A stretch of 64,000 nucleotides of DNA from a virus: positions 62,001-126,000 of the IMG/VR virus record IMGVR_UViG_3300017971_000214. One strand, written 5' to 3'. Below are positions 16,078-24,261 of this stretch, in pieces (the first letter of the stretch is position 1; the number at the start of each line of letters is the position of its first letter). The notes below the pieces were generated by a model. It was given only the letters and a program-made list of their open reading frames with translations, ran no database searches and was not told where the DNA came from. The position numbers and the translations under genes are program-made.

Positions 16078-17424
16078 TTGCGGGTCGTAATCGACAAGCT
16101 CGCCTGGATCTCGAAGGCCGACCTCGAACCTGCCAAGGAGCAGGTGCTTCGTCGACAGCTCACCGTGACTCCCCGCAAGGTCGGGGACTATCCAGGGGAC
16201 CCCCCGAGCCCCATCAAGCTGTGGGTTGAGACAGAGACTCACATGGGGATCCCTCGCGAGTACTACCGCGAGAACAAGAAGGACGATCACGAGGTCGTTT
16301 ACGAGTACACGATGGGAGCGAAGCTCCCGAGCGTTCTCGCGTTCGAGGGCGAGCTGCGTGAGGAGCAGAACGAGGCGCTGCACTGCCTGTTGGACACGTT
16401 TCCCGATGAGGCATGCACCGGAGGTCTCGTGAGGGCCGCGCCCGGATGGGGCAAGACGGTCTGGTGCTGTGCGGCCATCGCGACTCTGAACGTCCCGACG
16501 CTGGTCGTGGTGCACAAGGAGTTCCTGATGAACCAGTGGCGCGAGCGCATTCAGCAGTTTTTGCCGGATGCGGAGATCGGCCACGTGCAGCAGGACACCT
16601 GCGACTTCAAGGGCCGCCACGTCGTCTTGGCCATGGTTCACTCGCTGGCGCAGAAGTCCTATCCTGATGATCTTTACTCCTACTTCGGTCTGGTGGTTAC
16701 CGACGAGGTGCATCGCATCGGGGCCGAAACGTGGTCCGCGGTCCCCGCCAAGTTCGCAGCTCGGTGGCGCTTGGGTGTCACGGCGACGCCACGGCGGAAG
16801 GACCGCGCGGACAACGTGTTCAAGTACCACATCGGTTCGATCTTCTTCACGGCGCACGAGCAGCGCCTGAAGGTGAAGATCAAGCGGGTGTGGACTGACT
16901 TCAAGCTCGTCAAAACCTCGCGGTTCAACCCGTCGTTGGCCCCCCGCTCGCTCATCCTGAAGTTCCTGGTGGCGAGCAAGCAGCGCAACCGGCGCATCGC
17001 CGGGCAGATCATCAGCGCGGCGGAAGCAGGCCGGAAGATCTTGGTGCTCAGTGAGCGCCTGAACCACCTGGACCTGCTGGACGGATGTTTCCGGGAAGGG
17101 TGGCGAGAGAAGCACCCGAAGGACGACGTGCCCTCGGTGGGCTACTACGTGGGCGGTATGGAGGAAGATGAGCGCAAGGAGTCCGCTCAGGCGCAGGTCA
17201 TCTTCGCCACGAAACAGTACGCTTCTGAAGGTCTCGATATTCCGGCTCTGGATACGCTCGTCATCGCTACTCCTATGGGGGATGTGGAGCAGGCTGTTGG
17301 TCGGATCCAACGCCCCCACCCGGACAAGAAGGAGCCCATCGTAGTGGACATTCGGGACGACTACGTCCGGCCCTTCAAGTTCTCCGGACAGACTCGGGAC
17401 AAGTTCTACCTCCGGGTGACTTGA
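16078..17424 (+). CDS. SF2 DNA helicase (DEAD/DEAH, UvsW/RadD-like)
   Basis: 449 residues from TTG 16078. The start is uncertain because no ATG or GTG fits. Motif I GWGKT (APGWGKTVW), motif II DEVH (VVTDEVHRIG), motif III GVTATP, and motif VI QAVGRIQRP are all present, in the order of SF2 enzymes. Motif II reads DEVH rather than DEAD. Such phage helicases (T4 UvsW type) remodel forks, R-loops and recombination intermediates. It lies upstream of the RecA and resolvase genes, which supports this role. Confidence 0.88.
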   Translation: MRVVIDKLAWISKADLEPAKEQVLRRQLTVTPRKVGDYPGDPPSPIKLWVETETHMGIPREYYRENKKDDHEVVYEYTMGAKLPSVLAFEGELREEQNEALHCLLDTFPDEACTGGLVRAAPGWGKTVWCCAAIATLNVPTLVVVHKEFLMNQWRERIQQFLPDAEIGHVQQDTCDFKGRHVVLAMVHSLAQKSYPDDLYSYFGLVVTDEVHRIGAETWSAVPAKFAARWRLGVTATPRRKDRADNVFKYHIGSIFFTAHEQRLKVKIKRVWTDFKLVKTSRFNPSLAPRSLILKFLVASKQRNRRIAGQIISAAEAGRKILVLSERLNHLDLLDGCFREGWREKHPKDDVPSVGYYVGGMEEDERKESAQAQVIFATKQYASEGLDIPALDTLVIATPMGDVEQAVGRIQRPHPDKKEPIVVDIRDDYVRPFKFSGQTRDKFYLRVT

Positions 17425-17449
17425 CAATTCAGAAACCACCTGCTAAGTT
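17421..17449 (+). promoter_or_regulatory. Putative sigma70-type promoter
   Basis: TTGACA at 17421-17426, 17-base spacer, TAAGTT at 17444-17449. The next ATG is at 17459, about 3 bases after the expected start site, with no Shine-Dalgarno, so the mRNA may be leaderless. It overlaps the helicase stop codon. Confidence 0.55.
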
Positions 17450-17458
17450 ATTGATAAT

Positions 17459-18280
17459 ATGGGAAACGGCGACTCAGGCTTTAGTTTCAGGGACTGGTAC
17501 GCCGAGAACGGCAAGCGCCTGAACAAGAAACGACGCAGGCGCTACCAGGATGATCCGGAGTACCGCGAGCGCGTGCTGGAGATGAACCGAGTCTCCCGCG
17601 AGCGTCGGCGCAAAGAGCAGGAGACAAAGCGGCGCAAGGAGCGGAGCGCGTCCAAGGTCAAGACGCGGCCGTTACCCTTCAAGACAGTGCGGGCCGTGGT
17701 GGAGACCGCGGATGGCAAAGAGGGGGAGGAACAGCTGTTCACCATCGGAGCGCTGGCTCGGACGGTGGGGTGTTCGGTGCAGGCCATTCGCCTGTGGGAG
17801 AAGCAGGGTGTGCTACCTCCCACAGAGATTCGGAACGAGAAGGGCGATCGGCTGTACACTGCTCAGCAAGTGGAGATGATCTACGAGCTGATGAAGCAGC
17901 AGGGGAGGCTCAACGAGAAGCAGGCTAACAAGCCTCGCAAGCGAGACGAGCCCCGGCCCTTCTTCCGCGACGTCGACTTCGGGGGTGGGCAGGTGGAGGA
18001 GATACCTCTATTCCGCATTGGCGTGCTTGCGCAGGCCATTGGGCGCACGGTGCTGACGGTCGAGCAGATGGAGAGCCGGGGTGCGCTTCCCGAGACCCCG
18101 TTCCGAGCTGCGAGCACCCGGTATCGTCTCTATACCGGCGAGATGATCGAGGCCGTAGCGAAGGCTATGGATGCTCGGGGCGGGACAATTAGGGGGAAGG
18201 CCCGCTGGCAGGCTTTCCACGATGAGATTTTGGACGCGTGGAATCGCCTGGGGGTGATGGAAGCATCGCTCGCAGGGTAG
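17459..18280 (+). CDS. Tandem MerR-like helix-turn-helix protein
   Basis: 273 residues. A basic N-terminal helix (KKRRRRYQ...RERRRKEQETKRRK) is followed by two MerR-type DNA-binding modules. The first (about residues 92-140) has LFTIGALARTVGCSVQAIRL, WEKQGVLPPT and a RLYTAQQ wing. The second (about 180-235) has LFRIGVLAQAIGRTV, ESRGALPETPF and YRLYTGEM. Single-chain tandem modules could bind DNA without dimerising. Likely a transcription regulator, or a DNA-binding architectural protein. Expressed probably from its own promoter at 17421. Confidence 0.7.
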   Translation: MGNGDSGFSFRDWYAENGKRLNKKRRRRYQDDPEYRERVLEMNRVSRERRRKEQETKRRKERSASKVKTRPLPFKTVRAVVETADGKEGEEQLFTIGALARTVGCSVQAIRLWEKQGVLPPTEIRNEKGDRLYTAQQVEMIYELMKQQGRLNEKQANKPRKRDEPRPFFRDVDFGGGQVEEIPLFRIGVLAQAIGRTVLTVEQMESRGALPETPFRAASTRYRLYTGEMIEAVAKAMDARGGTIRGKARWQAFHDEILDAWNRLGVMEASLAG

Positions 18281-18290
18281 AGGGGACGAC

Positions 18291-18641
18291 ATGTCGAAGA
18301 AGAACGCGGTGCAGCCCACCGTCGTAACGGTGAGGCGTCAGTTTCTGGAGGGTGGGGAGCCCGCGAGCCTTCCTGAAGAGAAGACCGAAGTGATCGAAGT
18401 CCACCGCTTCGTCGTCGAACCCGCGAAGGTCCAGGTCGGTCGGGGCCTTACCTTGAACATGGGCAACTACGAGTCTGCTCGCTTGGATGTGGGCATCGAG
18501 GTCCCCTGCTACGTCGAAGAAGTCGACTCTGCTTACGAGTGGGCGCGCCGCTGGGTCGAGAAGCGTATCGGTGAGGAGCACAAGTCGATCAAGGGGCACG
18601 TTGACAAGAAGAAGTCTGGGTCGGAGGAGAACCCGTTCTGA
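18291..18641 (+). CDS. Conserved-looking hypothetical protein with acidic ENPF tail
   Basis: 116 residues, ATG after GGGGACGAC. Contains LNMGNYESARLDVGIEVPCY and helix YEWARRWVEKRIGEEH. It ends SEENPF, another SSB-tail-like terminus, one base overlapping the RecA start. The NYES..DV pattern recalls small proteins seen near recombination genes in other phages, but I cannot name the family. A ssDNA- or RecA-accessory role is inference from position and tail. Confidence 0.55.
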   Translation: MSKKNAVQPTVVTVRRQFLEGGEPASLPEEKTEVIEVHRFVVEPAKVQVGRGLTLNMGNYESARLDVGIEVPCYVEEVDSAYEWARRWVEKRIGEEHKSIKGHVDKKKSGSEENPF

Positions 18642-20881
18642 TGGCCAAGAAGAAGGACAACAAGCCCGGCGTGGAACTCGCGTCCTCGTTGGACAAGCTG
18701 CTTGCCAGCAAGGCCATGGCATCCATCCACAAGGATCACGGGGACGCCATCTTCATGAAGGCGTCCGAGCATGACTCGGCTATCCCTCGGATCCCAACGG
18801 GGGTTTTCAGGATGGACTACGCCACCGGAGGCGGCCTCCCCGTGGGGCGCGTCACGGTGATTTGGGGGCACAAGTCGAGTGCCAAGACGACCACCTATCT
18901 GAAGACCATCGCCAACGCGCAGAAGATGTGCGCGAGCTGCTGGCAATTTCAGGAAACGTGCAACTGCGGGAACTACAGGGATCCCGTCATCGCGTTCCTC
19001 GATGTGGAGGGAACACTCGACCTTCGGTGGGCCAAGGTGCTCGGTGTAGATCTGGACCGGATGCTCTACTCCAAACCGGAGTACGCCGAGCAGACGCTCG
19101 ACATTGCGGAGGCCATCATACGCAACGGTGCCGACATCATGGTCATCGACTCGCTCGCGTTCCTAGCGCCTGCAGCAGAGATCATGAAGTCGACGAGCGA
19201 GGACACAGTGGGACTGCAAGCGCGCCAGCTCGGCAAGGGCACGCGCAAGTTCGTTGCGGCCGTCAACACTGTGTCCAACGCTCGTGGTATCGGCCCCACG
19301 TTGTTCTTCACCAATCAGGTTCGCATGAAGGTTGGTGTCATGTTCGGCTGCTTCCCCTACCAGGCTCCCGTCCTACTGGCAGACGGAACCAAACGAAGTA
19401 TCGGTCAGATCGTCAATCAGAAGCAGCCTGTGGAGGTACTGAGTTGGAATGCACACGAAAAGAGATTTGAGCCCAAGCGGGTGGTCCGCTGGTGGAAGCA
19501 AGGGGTTGATGTAGACGAATGCTGTCTGTCGGACAACGACATCGGGGCGCTACGTCAGGAGTACCGCACTCTTGTTGTGTCGTATCCGGATGGCAGCGGT
19601 CACACCAAGATCACCGCTACTCCGAATCATGAGATATCGACGCCGCGTGGGTTCGTTTCTGCCGACACGCTCGACTTGGACGACGAGGTATATTGCCGAC
19701 ATGAGCGTGTGGTATTCAGCCACGACTTGGAGCAGTTGATCTTCGGCTCGCTGCTCGGCGACGGGTCGATCAGGAAATCGGGAAGGCATACTTCGTACTT
19801 CCGAGAGTCCCACGCTCAGAAAGAGCGCCAGTACTTGATGTGGAAGCGCGAATGCTTTGGCGACTTGGTTCGCGAGAGCCTGACCGACAGAGACGACGAG
19901 AGATCAGAGGTAGGTTTCGAGACGAGGGCTCTGTCTTCCTTTTCTCAGTACAAGCGGTTGTTCTACGGGGAGTCCGGTAGGTACAAGCGGATTCCTCGGT
20001 CGTGGCCGATGGTTCTTTCTCCGTTTGCTCTGGCCATTTGGTATCAGGACGATGGTTGGCTGGCAGACGAAGGCGGCACGAGAAAGCGCAACGTGATTTG
20101 CCTCCACGAGACTACGCCGGATGAAAAGGATCACATCAAGAAATTGATCGAGGGGCTATTCGGACTGCAGGTCGCAGTGTGCTCCGGCGGCCATCGCACT
20201 GATATCCAGTTCAACGGGGAGGTAGCGGACAAATTCGAGAAGATAGTGGCTGGTTGGGTTCATCCCAGCATGTCGCACAAGCTGCGGACAACTGCCGGTG
20301 TGGGTCAGCTGCTGCCTCGACTCGAATTTGGGTGGTGCACTGAGGTTGTTGCTCATCCGTGTCCTGTTGTTGAGATCCGAAGGTCTATGCGAGAGGGATC
20401 TTCTGGAGTCCGGTACAACTTGGAGGTGGAGGATAACGCCACCTACGTTGTTGGAGATGCCATCGTCCACAATTCGCCCGAGACGCAGCCCGGCGGTCTG
20501 TCGACCGGCTTTGCTTCTTCGCTGGAGATCAAGACCAGGGCGGGCAAGTTCGAGATGGACGAGGTGCTAGGAAAGCCTCTTACTGCGGGCTTCGCGTTTC
20601 GCGTCGAGAAGAACAAGGCCGGCGTGCCTAAGATGGAGGGCGACTTCAAGCTGCTGCTGATGAGCACGGAGCACCGGCGTGTTGGGGATGCGGTCAACGA
20701 GCCCTTCATGGTCGACATGGCGCAGAAGGTCGGGCTCGTGGAAGGCGGCGGTTCCTCGTGGAAGGCGCTCGGAGAGAAGTTCAAGTCCAAGACCGCCATC
20801 GAGGAAGCAATGATCCAGAGCCCCGACTTCTACCTGCGCATGCACAGCGCTTTGATGGCTGTGCTGCTGTCGGATGACTAG
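18641..20881 (+). CDS. recA: RecA-like recombinase, precursor with an intein
   Basis: 746 residues. Without the intein (residues 237-611) the protein is 371 residues, normal for RecA. The Walker A site reads GHKSSAKTT (76-84), with Ala replacing the usual second Gly, and Walker B is IMVIDSLAFLAP. The L2-region sequence NQVRMKVGVMFG|SPET..GG is split by the intein. A CASCWQFQETCNC cluster (Cys97/100/107/109) is inserted after the first helix and probably binds zinc. Catalyses strand exchange, with nuclease, resolvase and SSB genes following. A diverged but plausible ATPase. Confidence 0.92.
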   Translation: MAKKKDNKPGVELASSLDKLLASKAMASIHKDHGDAIFMKASEHDSAIPRIPTGVFRMDYATGGGLPVGRVTVIWGHKSSAKTTTYLKTIANAQKMCASCWQFQETCNCGNYRDPVIAFLDVEGTLDLRWAKVLGVDLDRMLYSKPEYAEQTLDIAEAIIRNGADIMVIDSLAFLAPAAEIMKSTSEDTVGLQARQLGKGTRKFVAAVNTVSNARGIGPTLFFTNQVRMKVGVMFGCFPYQAPVLLADGTKRSIGQIVNQKQPVEVLSWNAHEKRFEPKRVVRWWKQGVDVDECCLSDNDIGALRQEYRTLVVSYPDGSGHTKITATPNHEISTPRGFVSADTLDLDDEVYCRHERVVFSHDLEQLIFGSLLGDGSIRKSGRHTSYFRESHAQKERQYLMWKRECFGDLVRESLTDRDDERSEVGFETRALSSFSQYKRLFYGESGRYKRIPRSWPMVLSPFALAIWYQDDGWLADEGGTRKRNVICLHETTPDEKDHIKKLIEGLFGLQVAVCSGGHRTDIQFNGEVADKFEKIVAGWVHPSMSHKLRTTAGVGQLLPRLEFGWCTEVVAHPCPVVEIRRSMREGSSGVRYNLEVEDNATYVVGDAIVHNSPETQPGGLSTGFASSLEIKTRAGKFEMDEVLGKPLTAGFAFRVEKNKAGVPKMEGDFKLLLMSTEHRRVGDAVNEPFMVDMAQKVGLVEGGGSSWKALGEKFKSKTAIEEAMIQSPDFYLRMHSALMAVLLSDD
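19349..20473 (+). mobile_element. RecA intein (375 aa, LAGLIDADG endonuclease domain)
   Basis: Begins with Cys (CFPYQAPVLLADGTKRSIGQ), block B TATPNHEI, and ends VVGDAIVHN followed by Ser. Dodecapeptides LIFGSLLGDGSIR and LAIWYQDDGWLAD retain the catalytic Asp residues. It splits the RecA sequence at VMFG|SPE, within the conserved core. Codon choice looks less GC-biased than the flanking extein. Confidence 0.95.
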
Positions 20882-20884
20882 CTC

Positions 20885-21304
20885 GTGGGGGAAGGTAGGA
20901 TCAAGAAGCCTAGCCCCAAGTGGCTGGAGGATGGCGGCGACCGAGGAGCGCGGACGAGGCGATCGAAGAAGAGCGAGGAGAAGCTAGCAGGGCGCTTGGG
21001 TGGTCGTAGGCTTCCGGGGTCGGGAAACAAGTCATGGTCAAAGCACGACAAGACGACGGCGCAGGGGGATGTGGGGGTCGCCGGGTTTCATCTGGAGCAC
21101 AAGGAGACCGAGAACGAGTCGATCGGGTTGAAGAGGGAATGGCTGCACAAGGTGGAGGCCGGAGCGCGAAGGACGATGAAGGATCCCGGACTGGTGATGA
21201 AGTTCGTGAGGCCCGTTGGGGAAGGGGACGAAGAGTACGTCATTCTCCCTTTGGAGGTATTCGAGCGTTTACGGGCCGCCTGCGGACTCGATTCCGAGAG
21301 GTGA
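20885..21304 (+). CDS. PD-(D/E)XK Holliday-junction-resolvase-like nuclease
   Basis: 139 residues from GTG 20885, 3 bases after the RecA stop. After a basic N-terminus comes GRRLPGSGNKS, then AQGDVGVAGFHLEHKETENE, giving Asp62 and Glu71-x-Lys73 in PD-(D/E)XK order. YVILPLEVF follows, as in phage RecU/VRR-type resolvase-like proteins. Probably cleaves branched DNA before packaging. A RuvC-fold candidate is also present at 23395, so roles may be split. Confidence 0.6.
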   Translation: MGEGRIKKPSPKWLEDGGDRGARTRRSKKSEEKLAGRLGGRRLPGSGNKSWSKHDKTTAQGDVGVAGFHLEHKETENESIGLKREWLHKVEAGARRTMKDPGLVMKFVRPVGEGDEEYVILPLEVFERLRAACGLDSER

Positions 21305-21459
21305 TCCGAGCCTTCTACTGGGAGGCGGCCGATTTCAAGAACGACCCGCTGTTCCGCGCAGCTCTGGACGACGCCTGGTGGGAGGGGTTCTCCACAGGAG
21401 ATCCGCTTCGGCGGGGCAAGAAGGAGTGCGAGGAGATCGCCAAGAAGAATTTGTCGTGA
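21301..21459 (+). CDS. Small hypothetical protein
   Basis: 52 residues from GTG 21301 overlapping the preceding stop (GTGA). Reads VIRAFYWEAADFKNDPLFRA, then DDAWWEGF and a charged end. Short, soluble, likely helical. The coupling to the resolvase-like gene is the main support for it. Confidence 0.4.
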   Translation: MIRAFYWEAADFKNDPLFRAALDDAWWEGFSTGDPLRRGKKECEEIAKKNLS

Positions 21460-21468
21460 GGATGCACC

Positions 21469-21786
21469 ATGAATGACGAGGAGATGGCAGAGTTCATCAA
21501 CGAGGCCGTCGAGCAGTACCGGGAGGTAACGCTCGAATTTTTGGAGGCGCTGGACGACGAAGACGCTCCGGACGTTGTGGTGGCCTTGTTGCACGCGGTG
21601 GCTCACGAGCAGGGACACGTGGAGGGGATGGCCGCGCTGTTGGGTAATTCGAAGGAGGACCGGGCGGCGGCGCGAGCCAGCTCGCGGCGCCAGGGGATGG
21701 AGGAAGCTCTAGCCAACCACGACGAGGGGCCGTGTGAGGGGTGCCGGGCGTCCGAGGAGCTACGTCTGGAGCTGTTCGCCAACTAG
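21469..21786 (+). CDS. Hypothetical helical protein
   Basis: 105 residues, ATG 21469 (preceded by GTGAGGATGCACC). Acidic and helical (EEMAEFINEAVEQYREVTLE), with a CEGC near the C-terminus. HAVAHEQGHVEGMAALLG may form a helical hairpin. Not recognised. Lies in the recombination cluster. Confidence 0.5.
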   Translation: MNDEEMAEFINEAVEQYREVTLEFLEALDDEDAPDVVVALLHAVAHEQGHVEGMAALLGNSKEDRAAARASSRRQGMEEALANHDEGPCEGCRASEELRLELFAN

Positions 21787-21795
21787 GAGCTGCCC

Positions 21796-22155
21796 ATGCC
21801 CTCTCGCCCCCTACCTGCGCTGGTCAAGGTCCGAAGCGACTTGCACCTGTCGTCGGACGAGCAGGTGCGCATGGTCTTCGAGGGGGACGAGCGCGTTCCG
21901 CTCTTTGAGTGCTTTCCCTGTGAGACGTTGCTCCGCTGGTCGGAGGAGAAGGGCTGGTGGGAGTGCCCGAGTTGCACCTACGAACTGACTCCTACGGAAG
22001 CCGAGGAGCTGGTAGACTTGGCCATTCGCCGACTACAGATCATTTTGACGGACGTTAGGCGCAAGCAGGGAAAGGACGATGGGAAATGGGGCGAAGAAAA
22101 CTGGTTCTTCCGGATACTCCGTCGATTGTTCGGAGGATCGAAAAGGAGTTCATAA
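21796..22155 (+). CDS. Zinc-ribbon hypothetical protein
   Basis: 119 residues. FECFPCETLLRWSEEKGWWECPSCTY gives two CxxC half-sites of a zinc ribbon in the middle. The C-terminal 25 residues are basic and aromatic. It overlaps the next gene by 70 bases, which may mean that the later start of that gene is the true one. Function unknown. Confidence 0.55.
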   Translation: MPSRPLPALVKVRSDLHLSSDEQVRMVFEGDERVPLFECFPCETLLRWSEEKGWWECPSCTYELTPTEAEELVDLAIRRLQIILTDVRRKQGKDDGKWGEENWFFRILRRLFGGSKRSS

Positions 22156-22946
22156 GGGAGCGCGAGGTTCCGCCGCTGACTGCGGGGGGCACGATACGAG
22201 CTTCCTCCCTTCCCAACCTCTGCGCTCGCGAGGAAGTGCTGGCGGCCCAGCTGGAGATCACCCGGCGGGACGATGTGGACGCCGACCTGAACCTCACCTT
22301 CGCGCAGGGCACCGGTATGCACTGGGTCATGCAGAACGAGGTCTTGCCTGTGCTCGGCAAGGTGCTCGTAGGCAAGTGGCAGTGCAAGGTGTGCGGGGAG
22401 GTCTACGGTGGTCTCGACACAGAGGACGGCAACATCCCGATGCCGGACTCATGCACGATGTGCGAGGAGTTGGGAGAGAGCCCGATCTTCGACGGCGACT
22501 TCCGCTTCGAGTTCATGGAGCAGGAGTTCATCAACGTCGAGTACCAATTCACGGGGCACAACGATGGGTTCTTGAGACTGCCCGAAGCTGACGGGGACGG
22601 AGTTTTCGAGCTGAAGAGCTGTAGCGCGTACAAGGCCAAGCAGATCAAAGACGTGCCTGACATGGGTCACGTGGCGCAGGCGCAGTCGTACATGTGGCTC
22701 ACCAACACGCGGTGGGCTTTGCTTCTCTACTGGGACAAGGGGACGTTTCGTGGGCCTCTTACGGAGCACTTCGTCGAGCGGGATGAAGAAGCTATCGAGG
22801 AGATCAAGTCGATGCTACGAAGTGTTTGGGAGGGCATCGAGACGGGTGAACTCCCAGATCGCATCTGTACTTCGGTGGACTGCAATCGCGCGGAAGAGTG
22901 CCCGGTGGCGAAGCCGTGCTTCGAATACGAGCTGAGGGTGAAATGA
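22086..22946 (+). CDS. Cas4-like PD-(D/E)XK exonuclease with iron-sulphur-type cysteines
   Basis: 286 residues. Core motifs: GHNDGFLRL with Asp and VFELKSCS giving ExK, the usual Cas4/RecB nuclease active site. Cys46 (PNLCAREE) plus Cys261, 266, 272 and 278 in the C-terminal CTSVDC...CPVAKPC segment match the one-plus-three cluster of Cas4/AddB. A second Cys pair set (CKVCGEVYGG and CTMCEE) is inserted near residues 99-123. Cas4-like exonucleases occur in many actinophages without CRISPR. Role is probably end processing for RecA-dependent recombination. Confidence 0.8.
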   Translation: MGRRKLVLPDTPSIVRRIEKEFIREREVPPLTAGGTIRASSLPNLCAREEVLAAQLEITRRDDVDADLNLTFAQGTGMHWVMQNEVLPVLGKVLVGKWQCKVCGEVYGGLDTEDGNIPMPDSCTMCEELGESPIFDGDFRFEFMEQEFINVEYQFTGHNDGFLRLPEADGDGVFELKSCSAYKAKQIKDVPDMGHVAQAQSYMWLTNTRWALLLYWDKGTFRGPLTEHFVERDEEAIEEIKSMLRSVWEGIETGELPDRICTSVDCNRAEECPVAKPCFEYELRVK

Positions 22947-23395
22947 CGGACGACGAGAAGTTGATCGAGGTTCCGGACCAGGAGCCGGTATCGGGGACGC
23001 AGGAACGACCGAGGATGGTGCCGCTGGTGTTGGACACCAGGATGCTGCGCCCTCTTCCTCAGTCTCTCTACGACGCGGCGTGTAGCAACTGCGACAAGCG
23101 CCAGTCCCGGTGGGAGATGGGGCCGGCGAATACGGATCGCTGCGTGTTTGTGTGTTCGCTCTGCTTCCTTTACGAGTCGAAGTGGGGCGAGGCTCGGCGG
23201 GACCAGATCGACATTCTGGTCGACGAAGTGGAGAAGGAGAGGGGGCAGAAGTTCCTTCGATCTGTGGACGGTACGTCGCTGCTTCGGTGCCAGGACGCTG
23301 ATCAGATCCTGGCTTCTGTCGCGCTCACCTCCCGCATGTTCCAGGTTCACGACACCATCGAGGCGGTACGCGGAGGAGCCAAAGGGGGGACCTAA
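22943..23395 (+). CDS. Hypothetical protein with CxxC pairs
   Basis: 150 residues, ATG overlapping the Cas4-like stop (ATGA). CSNCDKRQSRWEMG and CVFVCSLCFLYES give zinc-ribbon-like sites in the middle, followed by a helical second half. The last base of its stop is the first base of the RuvC-like start. Possibly a nuclease partner, given only its position. Confidence 0.5.
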   Translation: MTDDEKLIEVPDQEPVSGTQERPRMVPLVLDTRMLRPLPQSLYDAACSNCDKRQSRWEMGPANTDRCVFVCSLCFLYESKWGEARRDQIDILVDEVEKERGQKFLRSVDGTSLLRCQDADQILASVALTSRMFQVHDTIEAVRGGAKGGT

Positions 23396-23943
23396 TGGCC
23401 ACGGTACTCGGGATCGACACCGGGTTCGCGGCCTGTGGGTACAGCCGCATCGAGCTGGGGCTCGACTCCGAAGAGGTGCTGGCTCTGGGAGTGGTGCGGA
23501 CGGCCAAGTCTCCCAACAAGCGGGGCTTCAAGGCTGCGGACGACAACATCCGCAGGGGCCGTGAGATAGCGCAGGTGCTCATCCCGGTCGGTGAGGGAGT
23601 GGACGCTCTGTGTGTGGAAGCCCCCTCGCTACCGCGCAACGCGAGCACGTCGTTCAAGCTCGGGATCTGCTACGGCATCCTGTGCTGTCTGACCGAAGTG
23701 CTCGCCGTGCCAGTGGTCATGGTGAGCCCCCAGGAGCTGAAGAAGGGGGTCTGTGGCAACCCTCAGGCGTCGAAGGACGACGTCGCGCAGGCACTCGATC
23801 AGCGATTCGGTCGCGATTTCGGGGCTGAGCTGATACAAGGTGGTATCCCGAAGGGCGCGCACGAGCACGCCTACGACTCGATCGGGGCCGTGATCTCCAG
23901 TCTCGACGCAGAGATCATTCGGATGGTCCGGAGGATGCCATGA
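23395..23943 (+). CDS. ruvC: RuvC-like Holliday junction resolvase
   Basis: 182 residues. RNase H-like fold with GIDTGFAACGY (Asp8), CVEAPS (Glu75), and HEHAYDSIGAV (His158, Asp161), in RuvC order. RuvC binds as a dimer and cleaves four-way junctions symmetrically. It is flanked by nuclease and SSB genes with overlapping starts, so it is probably part of one recombination operon. The length matches bacterial RuvC (about 170). Confidence 0.85.
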   Translation: MATVLGIDTGFAACGYSRIELGLDSEEVLALGVVRTAKSPNKRGFKAADDNIRRGREIAQVLIPVGEGVDALCVEAPSLPRNASTSFKLGICYGILCCLTEVLAVPVVMVSPQELKKGVCGNPQASKDDVAQALDQRFGRDFGAELIQGGIPKGAHEHAYDSIGAVISSLDAEIIRMVRRMP

Positions 23944-24245
23944 ATGTCGTCGCGATCTCAGGAAATGTATCAGCCAAGATCGAGTTTGCGAGGACCGGAG
24001 GGGGAACCCCCGTCTGCACGTTCCAGATGGCTTCCGACCGCCACACCCGCGACACGGTCATTACCGCCTGGGTGAAAGTCAACGCTTACGGGGCGGGGCT
24101 CGTTGAGGCTTGCCGCCAGAGGCTCGCCAAGGGAAGATACGTGGTGGTGGAAGGCGAGCTGATGAACCGGGACGGTAGGATGGGCGAGTTGCTAGAAGTC
24201 CGGGCTCGGCGGATCGACTTCCCGAACAACAACAACGAGAGTTGA
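23940..24245 (+). CDS. ssb: Single-stranded DNA-binding protein, OB fold
   Basis: 101 residues, overlapping the RuvC-like stop. Contains the SSB core: MNVVAISGNVSAKIEF, TFQMASDRHTRDTVITAWVK and GRYVVVEGELMNRDGR. It ends at NNNNES immediately after the OB fold, so it lacks the acidic DDDIPF tail of bacterial SSB. That tail appears instead on other replication proteins here (13456, 15783, 18641 ends). Small size is usual for phage or short SSBs. Confidence 0.85.
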   Translation: MNVVAISGNVSAKIEFARTGGGTPVCTFQMASDRHTRDTVITAWVKVNAYGAGLVEACRQRLAKGRYVVVEGELMNRDGRMGELLEVRARRIDFPNNNNES

Positions 24246-24261
24246 AGGAGCGCGGGGAACT

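Noticed and set aside
22086-22946. Cas4-like nuclease as sign of a CRISPR-Cas system
   Set aside because: No CRISPR repeats, Cas1 or Cas2 are in the window. Cas4-like exonucleases are common phage recombination enzymes.
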